A stretch of DNA of 36,097 nucleotides from Argonema antarcticum A004/B2 (GCF_023333585.1 NZ_JAIQZN010000075.1:1-36097); one strand, 5' to 3'; positions 25,475 to 34,372 are shown, counted from the stretch's first letter. The notes: a model not told the origin generated them from the sequence alone. Program-made: numbers and translations.

Positions 25475-27526
25475 TTAGCGGTGGCCGTTGGTCTTACCGT
25501 TACCGTTGGTTGCCACAACCTTTTCTGCTAGCTTGTCCGGCACTTCTTGGAGATGGTCGTACTTCCAGTTGAAGAAACCAACGCCCATTGTGAGACTTCG
25601 CAACTCCACAATAAAGTCGCGCATTTCAGCTTGCGGTAAATAAGCAGTAACCTTATCCCAACCATTCCAATCAGACCGACCTTCATAACCCAAAATCTGC
25701 CCGCGTCGTCCAGTCAGCAATTGCAACACCTTAGAAGTAAATTCTTTCGGAGTTGATATCTCAATTGCCGTAATTGGTTCTAGCAAAGTCGGTTCGCATT
25801 TAGGCATTCCTTCTTGCATCGCCAGACGCGCCGCCTGTTTGAAGGCTTGTTCCGAACTATCTACATTGTGGTAAGAACCATTAATCAGGGTCACCGCTAC
25901 ATCGACCACGGGGAAACCCAAGGGGCCATGTGCCAGAGACTCCCGCACACCGATTTCCACTCCGGGGATGTACTGACGTGGAACCACTCCGCCGACAATC
26001 TTTTCATTAAAGTTGAACCCTTCTCCGCGAGACAGGGGTTTGATGTCGAGATAAACATCGCCAAATTGCCCGTGTCCGCCGCTTTGGTGCTTGTAGCGTC
26101 CGTGAATGGAGGAGACAGGTTTGCGGATGGTTTCTTTGTAGGCAACTTGGGGCAGGTGGGTGGCCATCGGCAGGTTATACTTGCGGCGCAGTCGGTCTAG
26201 CGCTACTTGCAGGTGAATTTCTCCCTGACCCCACAGGATGACTTCGCGGGTGTCGCCATGTTGTTCCCAAGCTAATGATGGGTCTTCTTCGATCAGCTTG
26301 CTGAAGGCACTGCTGAGCTTAACTTCATCGTTGCGCTTTTCCGCAGTAACCGCCAAAGCATAAACCGGCGTCAGTTGTTCCGCTTTGGGTAGTTCTGACG
26401 CCGGTTGTCCGCTGTTTGTCGATAGGGTATCGCCTGTTTTTATGCCCTCCAAACGTCCTATGGCTACAATTTCACCGGCTTTGGCTTCTTGCAGGCTGTT
26501 TTGTTGTTGACCTGTGAGGCGATAAATGCCCCCTGCACGCACGCCGTTGAGGACAGCGCCATCTGTGACGGTGCCTTGCCAAACTCGCACGAGGGAGAGT
26601 TTGCCGCCTTGGGGGGTGAAGTAGGTTTTCAGGACTTGCGCCAGGGGTGCATCGGCGTGGAGGGCAATTCCCCGGTGCTGGAATGTTGTTTCTGGGGTGG
26701 GTGCTTCGCGCCGCAGGGCTTCTAGTAGGGGTCGGACGCCGAAATCTCGTTCGGCAATTCCCAGGAATACTGGGACAATTAAGTCTGCCCCCAATTCCAT
26801 TTTGAGGTCTTGGATGATTTCGTCTTGGGGTGGGTCGATTTCTTCTAGGAGTTCTTCCAAGAGATGGTCGTCAAAGTTTGCCAACTCTTCTAACATTTCT
26901 GCCCGCGCTGCGTGTTCCTGTTCTCGGAGTTCGTCGGGGAATGGTATGGGGTCGGCTGGGGCCCCTGGGTGGTAATGGTAAGCTTGTTCGGTGACTAAAT
27001 CGATAAAGCCGCTGAGGTTTTCTCCTTGGCCGATCGGATATTGGTGCGGTATTAAGGGACGACTGGAGACGGATTTGAGGGCGTGGAGTACGTCCATGAA
27101 GTTGCTGTTGGCCCGATCGATTTTGTTGATGAAGACTAGGTGGGGTATTTCCCAGTCGTCGAGGAATTTGAATAGGGGGGCGAGGGTCAGGGCCCGATCG
27201 CTTACTGGTTCGCAAACTACAACTGCCGCATCTATGCCAATTAGGGCGTTATAAGTTTCTTGGGCAAATTCAACCGATCCGGGACAATCGAGAAATGTGA
27301 ACCGCACGTCGCTGTATTCGGTGCTGGCGGCTGCTATTTCGACGCTCATTTGGCGATCGCGTGCTTCTGGGGCGCTATCTCCGACTGTGTTTTTATCTTT
27401 GATGCTGCCTTTGCGTGTAATCGCACCTGTGACGAACAATATGCTTTCTAGCAATGATGTTTTGCCGCTCAGATACGGGCCGACGATCGCTACATTACGG
27501 AAACTGGAAACGACTTTTTCGTTCAT
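25475..27526 (-). CDS. EF-G-like translational GTPase paralogue
   Basis: A 683-residue GTPase with the five-domain layout of EF-G. P-loop GPYLSGKT spans residues 16-23. G3 reads D80-C-P-G-S84, whereas canonical EF-G has DTPGH with a catalytic His. G4 is N134-K-I-D137. Domain II follows near residue 300, and the C-terminal domains carry YIPGVEIGVRESLAHGPLGF. The altered G3 and switch II set it apart from the main elongation factor and match the second, EF-G-like subfamily found in cyanobacteria and actinobacteria, whose role is uncertain. A perfect AAGGAGG lies 5 nt before the ATG. No str-operon genes (rpsL, rpsG, tuf) are adjacent, supporting a paralogue. Confidence 0.9.
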   Translation of the reverse strand: MNEKVVSSFRNVAIVGPYLSGKTSLLESILFVTGAITRKGSIKDKNTVGDSAPEARDRQMSVEIAAASTEYSDVRFTFLDCPGSVEFAQETYNALIGIDAAVVVCEPVSDRALTLAPLFKFLDDWEIPHLVFINKIDRANSNFMDVLHALKSVSSRPLIPHQYPIGQGENLSGFIDLVTEQAYHYHPGAPADPIPFPDELREQEHAARAEMLEELANFDDHLLEELLEEIDPPQDEIIQDLKMELGADLIVPVFLGIAERDFGVRPLLEALRREAPTPETTFQHRGIALHADAPLAQVLKTYFTPQGGKLSLVRVWQGTVTDGAVLNGVRAGGIYRLTGQQQNSLQEAKAGEIVAIGRLEGIKTGDTLSTNSGQPASELPKAEQLTPVYALAVTAEKRNDEVKLSSAFSKLIEEDPSLAWEQHGDTREVILWGQGEIHLQVALDRLRRKYNLPMATHLPQVAYKETIRKPVSSIHGRYKHQSGGHGQFGDVYLDIKPLSRGEGFNFNEKIVGGVVPRQYIPGVEIGVRESLAHGPLGFPVVDVAVTLINGSYHNVDSSEQAFKQAARLAMQEGMPKCEPTLLEPITAIEISTPKEFTSKVLQLLTGRRGQILGYEGRSDWNGWDKVTAYLPQAEMRDFIVELRSLTMGVGFFNWKYDHLQEVPDKLAEKVVATNGNGKTNGHR

Positions 27527-28044
27527 AAATCCTCCTTTACGGCTAGCTGTCGAACTTGCTTAAGAGTGCAGCTGCCGCTTGTCACTGTGGACAGCAAATG
27601 TTTTTCGGGTAGTACAGGTTAGATAAGCAAAATTCTCGCTCAACTCCCCCTACGAGCTATGCTGTAGATTCTGATAGAAATCGTTTAGTAGGTTGAGCTT
27701 ACTTTGTCTGGATTAACTCACCTATTTGAAAACTTACCTTGTATTTAGCCATAAGTTAACCCTTATTTAACACACTGTCATAAAAATTTGATTTTGGTTT
27801 AAAATAAATATTGAACTTTATTAACTTAAAATAATTTTTATTGCTAAATCATTACTTATAGCAACCGCCTTGGCGGTTAGGGCAACTCCAACTCTTACTT
27901 CTGGTTCATAATCCCTTACTTCGTCAAGCTTTTCCCTCTTCCCTCTTCCCTAGCCCCTAGCCCCTAGCCCCTAGCCCCTAGTCCCTAGCTATATATTGCA
28001 TTTCGTGACATCCTCTCCCACCAAATCTAGCATGGAGCCGAATT
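27527..28044. other. Intergenic region between divergent genes, 518 bp
   Basis: This region includes the promoter region for the EF-G-like gene (ribosome-binding site AAGGAGG next to its start) and an AT-rich stretch (27770-27856) with no gene. The family B repeat fills 27857-27994. A reading frame starting in the EF-G gene and running into this region is not supported by any motif. Confidence 0.6.
27857..27994 (-). repeat. Repeat family B, copy 2 (inverted relative to 6787-6917)
   Basis: Reads TATAGCAACCGCC at the left and ends with four CTAGCCC-type heptamers and TAGTCCCTAGCTATATA. Its reverse complement matches 6787-6917 almost throughout, with one more heptamer. It lies 50 bp upstream of the nuclease-fold gene at 28045. 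Confidence 0.75.
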
Positions 28045-28644
28045 ATGCCTTATAGCCAATTCACACTTACAAGAGCTAAAAAAGATTTTCAGTTAACCAT
28101 CGTGGAGGGAACTTCTTTCTTTCCTTCTGTTCAACCAATTAATCCTAGCCCCAGATTAACGAGCGAGCTAGAAGATTTGCCTTGGACTATTGCAGTCGGT
28201 TCAGAAAAAGCCAGATCTGAGGCTATTGTTTACCCAGTCCTTCAAGAAGTCCGACGCATTCAAAACCGCCAAATCAGTCTATTTTCTGGACGAGAATTCA
28301 ATGTTGACCCAACTTGCGACCTCACCGGGTATGTGGATTTTTTAATTAGTCGTTCGCCTGAACAATTGATTATTGAAGCTCCTGCGATCGTAATTCTTGA
28401 AGCGAAGAAAGCAGATCTTAATGAAGGTCTTGGTCAATGCCTTGCTGAAATGGTTGCAGCACAGCGTTTTAATGAAGTAGCACAAAATTCAATTTCAACT
28501 ATTTATGGCTGTATCAGCAGCGGTACTCAATGGCGCTTTCTTAAGCTGGAGGGGACAACAGCAACGATCGATCTGACTGATTATCCACTCCCGCCTGTCG
28601 AGCAGATTTTGGCATTTTTGGTGTGGATAGTTGAACGGGGCTAA
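28045..28644 (+). CDS. PD-(D/E)XK nuclease-fold-like protein
   Basis: A 199-residue protein. LTGYVDFLISRSPEQLIIEA followed by PAIVILEAKKADLNEGLGQC matches the D-x(n)-E-x-K core of restriction-endonuclease-like folds (an Asp at the end of the first strand, then E-A-K). A downstream Gln (GLGQC) and a helix with a conserved-looking AEMVAAQRFNE fit type I R-subunit-like and related cyanobacterial single-domain proteins. The role is unknown; the fold is used in DNA repair, restriction and also in inactive proteins. A separate retropepsin-like gene follows 81 bp downstream in the same direction. Confidence 0.72.
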   Translation: MPYSQFTLTRAKKDFQLTIVEGTSFFPSVQPINPSPRLTSELEDLPWTIAVGSEKARSEAIVYPVLQEVRRIQNRQISLFSGREFNVDPTCDLTGYVDFLISRSPEQLIIEAPAIVILEAKKADLNEGLGQCLAEMVAAQRFNEVAQNSISTIYGCISSGTQWRFLKLEGTTATIDLTDYPLPPVEQILAFLVWIVERG

Positions 28645-28725
28645 GTTGAGGCGATCGGCATCAAGTGAGTTTGATATTTCTCTGCCGATCGCTCGGTAAA
28701 ATAGTACAAGTTACTCCAATTCACA

Positions 28726-29178
28726 ATGTATTCGATTATGAGAAATAACACAACAACTATGGGTAAAGTTTTCACCACTCTCACGATTATCAATCGTGCT
28801 GACCAAATCAGAGCTAAAGATGGAGCAATACCTGCCGATCGCGTTCGTTCTGTCACCTTAAAAAATGTTCTGGTAGACACGGGGGCAACAACCCTATGCC
28901 TACCACCAGAGATTATTGCTCAACTGGGATTAGAACTACTTAAAGAAGTAGATGTTTCTACTGCTGTGGGAATCAGTAAGGCTAAAATATTTCGAGATGC
29001 CACCATTTCTATGTGTGGGCGGGAAGGAACTTTTGAGTGTTTGGAGCTACCGGGGGGACGAGATGCTTTGTTAGGAGTAATTCCCTTGGAAGCATTGGGT
29101 TTGGAACCGGATTTGCAAAAACAAACCTTGCGAGTTTTGCCTTCAGAATCTGTGGATACTTATTTGACGATTCTTTGA
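28726..29178 (+). CDS. Retropepsin-like (clan AA) aspartic protease
   Basis: A small protease-fold protein. VLVDTGATTLCLPPEIIAQLGL carries the D-T-G-A active-site loop and the hydrophobic strands typical of single-domain retroviral-type aspartic proteases, which act as dimers. A GGRDALLGVIPLEALGLEPD stretch near the C terminus is also typical of bacterial members, including those regarded as unverified proteases. The substrate is unknown. The longest start (28726) gives 150 residues; ATG at 28759 (MGKVFTTLTI) fits family N termini better. No ribosome-binding site decides between them. The gene ends 2 bp before a perfect hairpin that probably terminates it. Confidence 0.82.
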   Translation: MYSIMRNNTTTMGKVFTTLTIINRADQIRAKDGAIPADRVRSVTLKNVLVDTGATTLCLPPEIIAQLGLELLKEVDVSTAVGISKAKIFRDATISMCGREGTFECLELPGGRDALLGVIPLEALGLEPDLQKQTLRVLPSESVDTYLTIL

Positions 29179-29180
29179 AA

Positions 29181-29208
29181 TTATGAGGAATGAATCCATT
29201 CCTCATAA
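29181..29208. terminator. Bidirectional hairpin between convergent genes
   Basis: TTATGAGGAATG and CATTCCTCATAA are perfect 12-bp arms with a 4-nt loop. It lies between the protease stop codon and the CTP protease stop codon. A short T-rich stretch (GACTTTTC) follows on the plus strand. Confidence 0.7.
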
Positions 29209-29224
29209 CTCAAGACTTTTCTAA

Positions 29225-30514
29225 TTACCGAGCCGATGCTTGGGGTCGGACGCCTTTTTTGGCAATTTGCTGCTGCAAGGCTTCCAGACCTTTGGCGTAT
29301 TGCGGGTCTGCTTTGGTGCCAATTTCGTCGCGATTGCGGCCTAACTCTTGCCGTTGGGCATCGTTGAGTTCGATCTTCACATCGGGGATAATCCCGGCGT
29401 GGTTGATATCCCTACCGCTGGGGGTGAAGTACTTGGCGATCGTCACTGCCATTCCCGAACCATCGCCCAGTCCGCGCACCGATTGCACTAAGCCTTTGCC
29501 GAAGGTTTTTGTGCCGACTACGACGGCGCGTCCGTTGTCTTGCAGGGCTCCAGATAGAATTTCGCTGGCGCTTGCCGATCCGCCATCCACCAAAACGACT
29601 AAGGGTTTATCGGTGAGTTGTCTGTTGTTTGCTCGCTGGCGATCGCTTACTCCCTGACGGTCTACCGTGGAGACAATGCCCCCGTCTTTGATCCACATCC
29701 TGGCAATGTCGATGCTGGCGTAGAGGAGTCCGCCTGGGTTAGAACGCAGATCCAAAACGTAGCCAGAGACTCCCTGCTTTTCTAAAGCTTGAATTGCCGT
29801 CCGCATTTCTCCTGCTGCGTTGGCGCTGAATTGGTTCAGGCGAATGTAGCCAACACCTCCGGGGATATCTTGGCTGCGGCTGTAGCGGACTGGATGGATT
29901 TCGATGCGATCGCGTTTCAGCTTAAACATTTTTTGCTGATTGTTTCGCAACACCGTCAGCGTCACTTCTGTACCGACTGGGCCTCGGATCAAGTTGACTG
30001 CATCGCTGACTTCCATTCCTTCGGTACTCTTGCCATCTATCTTCAGGATGATATCCTTGGAAAGAACGCCTGCTTTAGCAGCTGGTGTACCTTCAATTGG
30101 CGCGATGACAACGAGTTTTTTGGTTTCTTCATCTTGGGAAAGCTGGATACCGACACCTGTAAGTTCCCCGGAGGTATCAATTTGCATACTCTTGAACTCT
30201 TCGGGGTCCATAAACCGGGTGTAAGGATCGTCGAGTTTCTTGAGCATTTCCCGGATAGCCTTGTAAGCTTCTTCTTTGCTGGTGTAATTCCGGCTCAGAT
30301 ACTCATTCCGAACTTTCTGCCAATCAACCTGGTTGAACGTGCCATCCACGTAGTTGCGATCGACTATCTGCCAGACTTCATCCACCAATTCTTTCGGACT
30401 ATCGCGAAAGAAAGCTTGACTTGACAGGTGAATACCAGCGCCGGTTACTGCCACAGTCGTCAGTACTGCAGCTGTTGCACCTAAAACGAGTCCGCGTCTT
30501 GTTATGTCCATCAT
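29225..30514 (-). CDS. S41 C-terminal processing protease (CtpA/B/C type)
   Basis: A 429-residue periplasmic or lumenal serine protease that trims C termini. The N terminus MMDITRRGLVLGATAAVLTT has a twin-Arg-like signal followed by a hydrophobic segment. A helical region (ELVDEVWQIVDRNYVDGTF) and a PDZ domain (about 105-200, with SGELTGVGIQL) precede the catalytic core. The Ser-Lys dyad is S315 in GGSASASEIL and K340 in TFGKG, 25 residues apart as in Tsp and CtpA. FQVDWQKVR-like sequence groups it with cyanobacterial CTPs; CtpA itself processes photosystem II D1. Which of the paralogues this is cannot be settled by eye. ispG lies 122 bp upstream on the same strand. Confidence 0.93.
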   Translation of the reverse strand: MMDITRRGLVLGATAAVLTTVAVTGAGIHLSSQAFFRDSPKELVDEVWQIVDRNYVDGTFNQVDWQKVRNEYLSRNYTSKEEAYKAIREMLKKLDDPYTRFMDPEEFKSMQIDTSGELTGVGIQLSQDEETKKLVVIAPIEGTPAAKAGVLSKDIILKIDGKSTEGMEVSDAVNLIRGPVGTEVTLTVLRNNQQKMFKLKRDRIEIHPVRYSRSQDIPGGVGYIRLNQFSANAAGEMRTAIQALEKQGVSGYVLDLRSNPGGLLYASIDIARMWIKDGGIVSTVDRQGVSDRQRANNRQLTDKPLVVLVDGGSASASEILSGALQDNGRAVVVGTKTFGKGLVQSVRGLGDGSGMAVTIAKYFTPSGRDINHAGIIPDVKIELNDAQRQELGRNRDEIGTKADPQYAKGLEALQQQIAKKGVRPQASAR

Positions 30515-30636
30515 TCTCTACTGAGCCGGAAGGGAAAAACTGCAATGGGAGTAAGCCCAATTTAACACAAGCTTTTTGTGGAAAAGTTCAGTACATACCA
30601 CTATTGTGCTTAACCAAATTCAACATCGTACATTTC

Positions 30637-31851
30637 TTAAGGATCGATCCAGCGATCATCTCCTTTGATTAAGTTTATTAACTCCTCAACACCTTGAGAC
30701 TCTGGAACTTTTTTAATTTCTTCTCTGCCGCGATACAGGGAGATATAACCGGGCTGTTTGCCGACATAACCGTAGTCGGCATCTGCCATTTCTCCAGGGC
30801 CATTGACAATGCAACCCATTACTGCTATGTCTAGACCCGTGAGATGTTTGGTGGCTTCCCGTACCTGGTGGAGAACTTCTTCTAGGTTAAACAATGTGCG
30901 ACCGCATGATGGGCAGGCGACATATTCCACCATTGTTTTCCGCAATCCCAGAGCTTGCAGAATACTATAGCAGACGGGAATTTCTTTTTCCGGAGCTTCC
31001 GTGAGGGAAACCCGGATGGTATCGCCAATGCCGTCTGCTAAAAGTGTAGCAATTCCAGCAGTAGATTTGATGCGACCGTATTCGCCATCGCCAGCTTCGG
31101 TGACGCCCAAATGCAGTGGGTAATCCATGCCCAGTTCATCCATCCGTTGTGCCATCAGGCGATAAGCTGCTAACATTACCGGCACTCGCGAGGCTTTCAT
31201 GGAGATCACCAAGTTGCGGAAGTCCAGAGATTCGCAGATGCGAATAAATTCGATCGCAGATTCTACCATGCCTTCTGGAGTGTCGCCGTAGGTAAAAAGC
31301 ATTCTTTCGGCGAGGGAACCGTGATTGACGCCGATTCGCATGGCTTTACCTTGATCTCGCAGGGAAACGACCAGAGGTTCTAAAGTTTCGCGGATTTTTT
31401 CACCAATTTCGTCAATTTCAGATTGAGTGAATTCGGTTCGCTCCGATTTCGGTTTTTCAAATACATACAATCCCGGATTAATCCGCACTTTATCGACATA
31501 TTTGGCAACTTCCAGCGCAATTTTCATGCCGTTGTGATGCACATCGGCAACTAGCGGCACATATTGGTAAGTTTCAAGCAATTTCTGTTTGATTTCGGCT
31601 AATGCTTTGGCGTGTCCGAGACTTGGCACAGTAACGCGCACAATTTCGCAGCCAATCTCGTGCAAGCGACGAATTCCGGCCACCGATCCTTCGATGTTCA
31701 GGGTGTCTTCGTTGATCATCGATTGTACGACGACCGGATAGCCACCACCGATGATAACGTTTCCCACGTTAACGGGGCGAGTTTTGCGCCGCTTGATGGT
31801 GGTGTCGAAGGTGGGTTGACGGGTGGCGGTTGGGTTGGGCAGAGTTTGCAT
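30637..31851 (-). CDS. ispG: (E)-4-hydroxy-3-methylbut-2-enyl-diphosphate synthase (IspG/GcpE)
   Basis: The iron-sulfur enzyme of the MEP pathway that converts MEcPP to HMBPP; cyanobacterial members use ferredoxin. The 404-residue length is normal for the two-domain bacterial form. The TIM-barrel half contains [10 protein letters not shown] and VRINPG. The cluster domain carries cysteines C313 and C316 (VACPSCGR) and C347 ([10 protein letters not shown]), with E354 as fourth ligand. [11 protein letters not shown] is also typical. The start chosen is ATG at 31851; no ribosome-binding site is evident. It may be co-transcribed with the CTP gene 122 bp downstream. Confidence 0.98.
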   Translation of the reverse strand: MQTLPNPTATRQPTFDTTIKRRKTRPVNVGNVIIGGGYPVVVQSMINEDTLNIEGSVAGIRRLHEIGCEIVRVTVPSLGHAKALAEIKQKLLETYQYVPLVADVHHNGMKIALEVAKYVDKVRINPGLYVFEKPKSERTEFTQSEIDEIGEKIRETLEPLVVSLRDQGKAMRIGVNHGSLAERMLFTYGDTPEGMVESAIEFIRICESLDFRNLVISMKASRVPVMLAAYRLMAQRMDELGMDYPLHLGVTEAGDGEYGRIKSTAGIATLLADGIGDTIRVSLTEAPEKEIPVCYSILQALGLRKTMVEYVACPSCGRTLFNLEEVLHQVREATKHLTGLDIAVMGCIVNGPGEMADADYGYVGKQPGYISLYRGREEIKKVPESQGVEELINLIKGDDRWIDP

Positions 31852-32036
31852 AACGCTGTTGGTTAATTGCTGTAGTCCTTTCTGTCTTTCAGATTGCCAT
31901 AGACGGGACGCTTTTGGTGAGCATCAGCGTTAGAGTAAGATTAGTCCTCGCTGGGTTGAGGTAAATACCCCATGACCATTTCTATCAGTCAATACTCAAC
32001 CGAGACTGAATACCCCAGCTAACTGGAGATGTGACC

Positions 32037-32624
32037 ATGCCGTTGATTGCCAGAATCGCAAGCACTAGCGAACGAGTAGACATTACAAAATTGAAAAATC
32101 CCCGTGCTGAACTGAAGGCAGATGACTTAGTTTGTCAGCTTTGTGGTAGTCCGATGATTATTAAGCAAGGGATGATCAAAAAACCTCACTTCGCCCACAA
32201 AGCTGAATGCACAAGCGATTACCAAAGCCATCCAGAAAGTCCCGAACATCTTGCAGGGAAAGAGTTGATAGCGAAAACTCTTGAGGCAGAACTGCCAGAG
32301 TACAGCCTTGCCGAAATAGAATATGAGTTTCCTATTCCTGAAGTAAGGCGGATTGCGGATGTTGTCGCAAAGTTTCCTAACGGCTGGATAGTTGCTCACG
32401 AGTGCCAACTAGCTTCAATCACAGTTGAAGAACTTGAAAAAAGAACTGAGGATTATTTATATGCAGGAATTGACGTTGTTTGGTGGCTTGGCAAGTCTGC
32501 AAATACCAAATCCAATCTCGATTGGTCTCACTCAAAGTTTGGATTTGCCCTCATACTCAATTACGAGCAATTGTCCGCCTACGCTCAAGGAAGTCAGGAT
32601 GGAGTTAGAGTGGGTTTACTATAG
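32037..32624 (+). CDS. CoiA-like competence/nuclease protein
   Basis: A 195-residue protein resembling the nuclease part of CoiA. A treble-clef zinc finger (CQLCGSPMIIKQGMIKKPHFAHK, then AEC) opens it. Next come HPESPEHLAGKELIA and the restriction-endonuclease-like core IADVVAKFPNGWIVAHECQLA, with E-C-Q in place of E-x-K, as in CoiA. YLYAGIDVVWWLGK follows. CoiA acts after DNA uptake in competent bacteria; the role of short cyanobacterial relatives is unknown. I prefer ATG 32037 because GGAG sits 9 nt before it; the frame also opens at GTG 32031. The next gene starts inside its last 26 bp. Confidence 0.8.
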   Translation: MPLIARIASTSERVDITKLKNPRAELKADDLVCQLCGSPMIIKQGMIKKPHFAHKAECTSDYQSHPESPEHLAGKELIAKTLEAELPEYSLAEIEYEFPIPEVRRIADVVAKFPNGWIVAHECQLASITVEELEKRTEDYLYAGIDVVWWLGKSANTKSNLDWSHSKFGFALILNYEQLSAYAQGSQDGVRVGLL

Positions 32625-33273
32625 GTTACGTGAAGGTTATTGGTATGATAATCAAAAAAATGAACAATCTGGCAAAACGCTTAATCTATCTATGGCTAAC
32701 TTAGGATTAGAAGAACGGCTAAATGAAAGAAACCCTACTGCAAAAATTATTGAGACGCTATATATTTTTCGCTGCCTTTACATTCAAAATAATGAATGGC
32801 AGAGATTTGACCAAACTATTGAGCAGTATGGACTTGCGATGTTAGATAAGATTATCAACTCTTGTTTCGATCGTTTTGGAAGCTCTGTCAGGAAGTTTGA
32901 ACTGGGAATTCAGTATTATTATGAAGTTGATTGTGGCTCGGCTCCTGGGAAATCTGCTTGGCTCGATTACACTAAAGATCTGATGCTTAAGCGATGTCTA
33001 GACATCTGGCCAAGTATTAAGCCAGCTCAAATTAAGCGAGGGCTGGCACTGCAAAAGTCTGGTGAACATTCCGTAAATGGTCATATTGGAGCGCTCAACG
33101 CTAAAAAAGCTATAAAGAAACAGGAGTATGGTGCTGAGGAGTGTTGGATTGTGGTAGTTCCAGAAGCACTGAAGCCCTCGCGTAGTGAACTTCTACCAGA
33201 AAGTGGTATTGGGGCAGCAAGAAAAAGGGCGCGTGAGTGGCGGATAAAACGTACAAGGACATCTGATAAATAA
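32599..33273 (+). CDS. Hypothetical protein overlapping the CoiA-like gene
   Basis: I do not recognise this protein. From ATG 32599 it has 224 residues: MELEWVYYRLREGYWYDNQ, a charged middle (AKIIETLYIFRCLYIQNNEW), KFELGIQYYYEVDCGSAPG and a basic C terminus (GAARKRAREWRIKRTRTSD). AAGGAAG lies 5 nt before this ATG, within the CoiA-like gene. The frame is open back to 32425; ATG 32461 would add a Pro/Ser-rich part and deeper overlap. The 26-bp overlap with a matched ribosome-binding site suggests translational coupling. The basic tail and the neighbour suggest a nucleic-acid-related role, but this is inference. Confidence 0.6.
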   Translation: MELEWVYYRLREGYWYDNQKNEQSGKTLNLSMANLGLEERLNERNPTAKIIETLYIFRCLYIQNNEWQRFDQTIEQYGLAMLDKIINSCFDRFGSSVRKFELGIQYYYEVDCGSAPGKSAWLDYTKDLMLKRCLDIWPSIKPAQIKRGLALQKSGEHSVNGHIGALNAKKAIKKQEYGAEECWIVVVPEALKPSRSELLPESGIGAARKRAREWRIKRTRTSDK

Positions 33274-33397
33274 TAGCGATCGCCTCTCTTACTTTGCGTC
33301 CTTCGCCAAAGGTAGATGGAATTAAATTAGCGATCGAGGAAGCAGTTTAGATTTAAACTAGCAATATCCGACATTGATAGTGCGTTAGAGGATAAAA

Positions 33398-33586
33398 TTG
33401 TCTAAGAAAAAGTTTCGGAAGTCTGTTGATAGTATTCGACAACAGATTATCAAGCATCACCAAAAGATTGCCACAGAACAGGAGAAACCGATTCCAGATG
33501 AAAACTTGATTGAATACTGGCGCAAAGAAATTGCGGGATTAGAGAAAAGTTTAGCAAGAGCAGAAAAACGATTGAGGCGTGGCTGA
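33398..33586 (+). CDS. Small coiled-coil hypothetical protein (62 aa)
   Basis: It is a single helix-rich protein (SKKKFRKSVDSIRQQIIKHH, EYWRKEIAGLEKSLARAEKR) with a strongly basic ending. It starts at TTG, preceded by AGAGG. Its stop codon overlaps the ATG of the next gene by one base (TGATG), as is usual for co-translated pairs. I do not know the family. The arrangement resembles small two-gene modules such as toxin-antitoxin pairs, but no toxin motif is visible. Confidence 0.6.
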   Translation: MSKKKFRKSVDSIRQQIIKHHQKIATEQEKPIPDENLIEYWRKEIAGLEKSLARAEKRLRRG

Positions 33587-33831
33587 TGATTTCCAAACTT
33601 GAAAAAACATTAAACGTTAACGCTACTTTGTCAGTCTTGTTGAATGAACTGCGAGAAGAATGCGAGACGGTGCTTTCTCTACTGACTCAGTTGAAGTTGC
33701 CTAACCTGACAGATGACCAAAAAGGTGATATTTTGGCTGAATTAACTGGCGCTGTCTGTCACTTGCACGTGCATACAGAAAATTTACCCGATCTAATCGG
33801 GGATGAAATTGAAGCTTTACCAGAAGATTGA
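33586..33831 (+). CDS. Small hypothetical protein coupled to the preceding gene (81 aa)
   Basis: An acidic, helical protein (VLLNELREECETVLSLLTQL, DDQKGDILAELTGAVCHLHV) that ends DLIGDEIEALPED. Its ATG overlaps the upstream stop by one base. The pair consists of a basic and an acidic small protein, which could form a complex. Function is unknown. Confidence 0.6.
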   Translation: MISKLEKTLNVNATLSVLLNELREECETVLSLLTQLKLPNLTDDQKGDILAELTGAVCHLHVHTENLPDLIGDEIEALPED

Positions 33832-34034
33832 GTGGAGTTAATGCGATCGCACTTTTTCACCAAATGCGATCGCCCTTTCTTCCGAACCCCCTCAAAAATT
33901 GGGCTTTTCCCCAAAACAAGAGCGCTGACGAGTTATCTCCCAAACCCAAGGATGTTACTCTTGACAAGACAATGCAGTTGCATTACCTTGGAGATAGAGT
34001 TTAACCGACAGATTAATTTAGCGAATGAAATTAG

Positions 34035-34370
34035 ATGACGAATAGCTTACTACCCAGATGCTCAGAATCTACTCTTACCGATCGTTATCAGACTACAGTC
34101 CCTGAGCCAGTTCGCAAAGTCCTTGGCTTGAATAAGCGTGATAAAATCTGCTACACCATCCAGTCTGACGGTCAAGTAGTAATTTCTCGCGCTGAGAGGA
34201 CGGAGAGCGATCCTATACTGACGAAGTTTCTGAATTTTCTTGCACAAGATATCGAAAAGAATCCTCAGCACGTAAAAGCAATAAGCTCTGATTTAGTAAG
34301 CCGTGTTCAGTCCTTAGTTTCTGAAGTCACTCTCGATCTTGATGCAGCACTCTCGGACGAGGATGAATAA
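34035..34370 (+). CDS. prlF: PrlF/AbrB-type antitoxin
   Basis: A 111-residue protein with an N-terminal swapped-hairpin AbrB domain: STLTDRYQTTVPEPVRKVLG followed by LNKRDKICYTIQSDGQVVIS. The C-terminal helical part (PILTKFLNFLAQDIEKNPQHV) is typical of PrlF, the antitoxin of YhaV. The toxin gene starts 2 bp after its stop. Such antitoxins bind the toxin and repress their own operon. Known Escherichia coli PrlF is a comparable length. The ATG at 34035 has no strong ribosome-binding site. Confidence 0.88.
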   Translation: MTNSLLPRCSESTLTDRYQTTVPEPVRKVLGLNKRDKICYTIQSDGQVVISRAERTESDPILTKFLNFLAQDIEKNPQHVKAISSDLVSRVQSLVSEVTLDLDAALSDEDE

Positions 34371-34372
34371 GT

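Noticed and set aside
33832-34038. Plus-strand frame of 68 residues between the tiny pair and the PrlF gene
   Set aside because: It covers two GCGATCGC sites and has an unusual composition without any motif; no ribosome-binding site precedes it.
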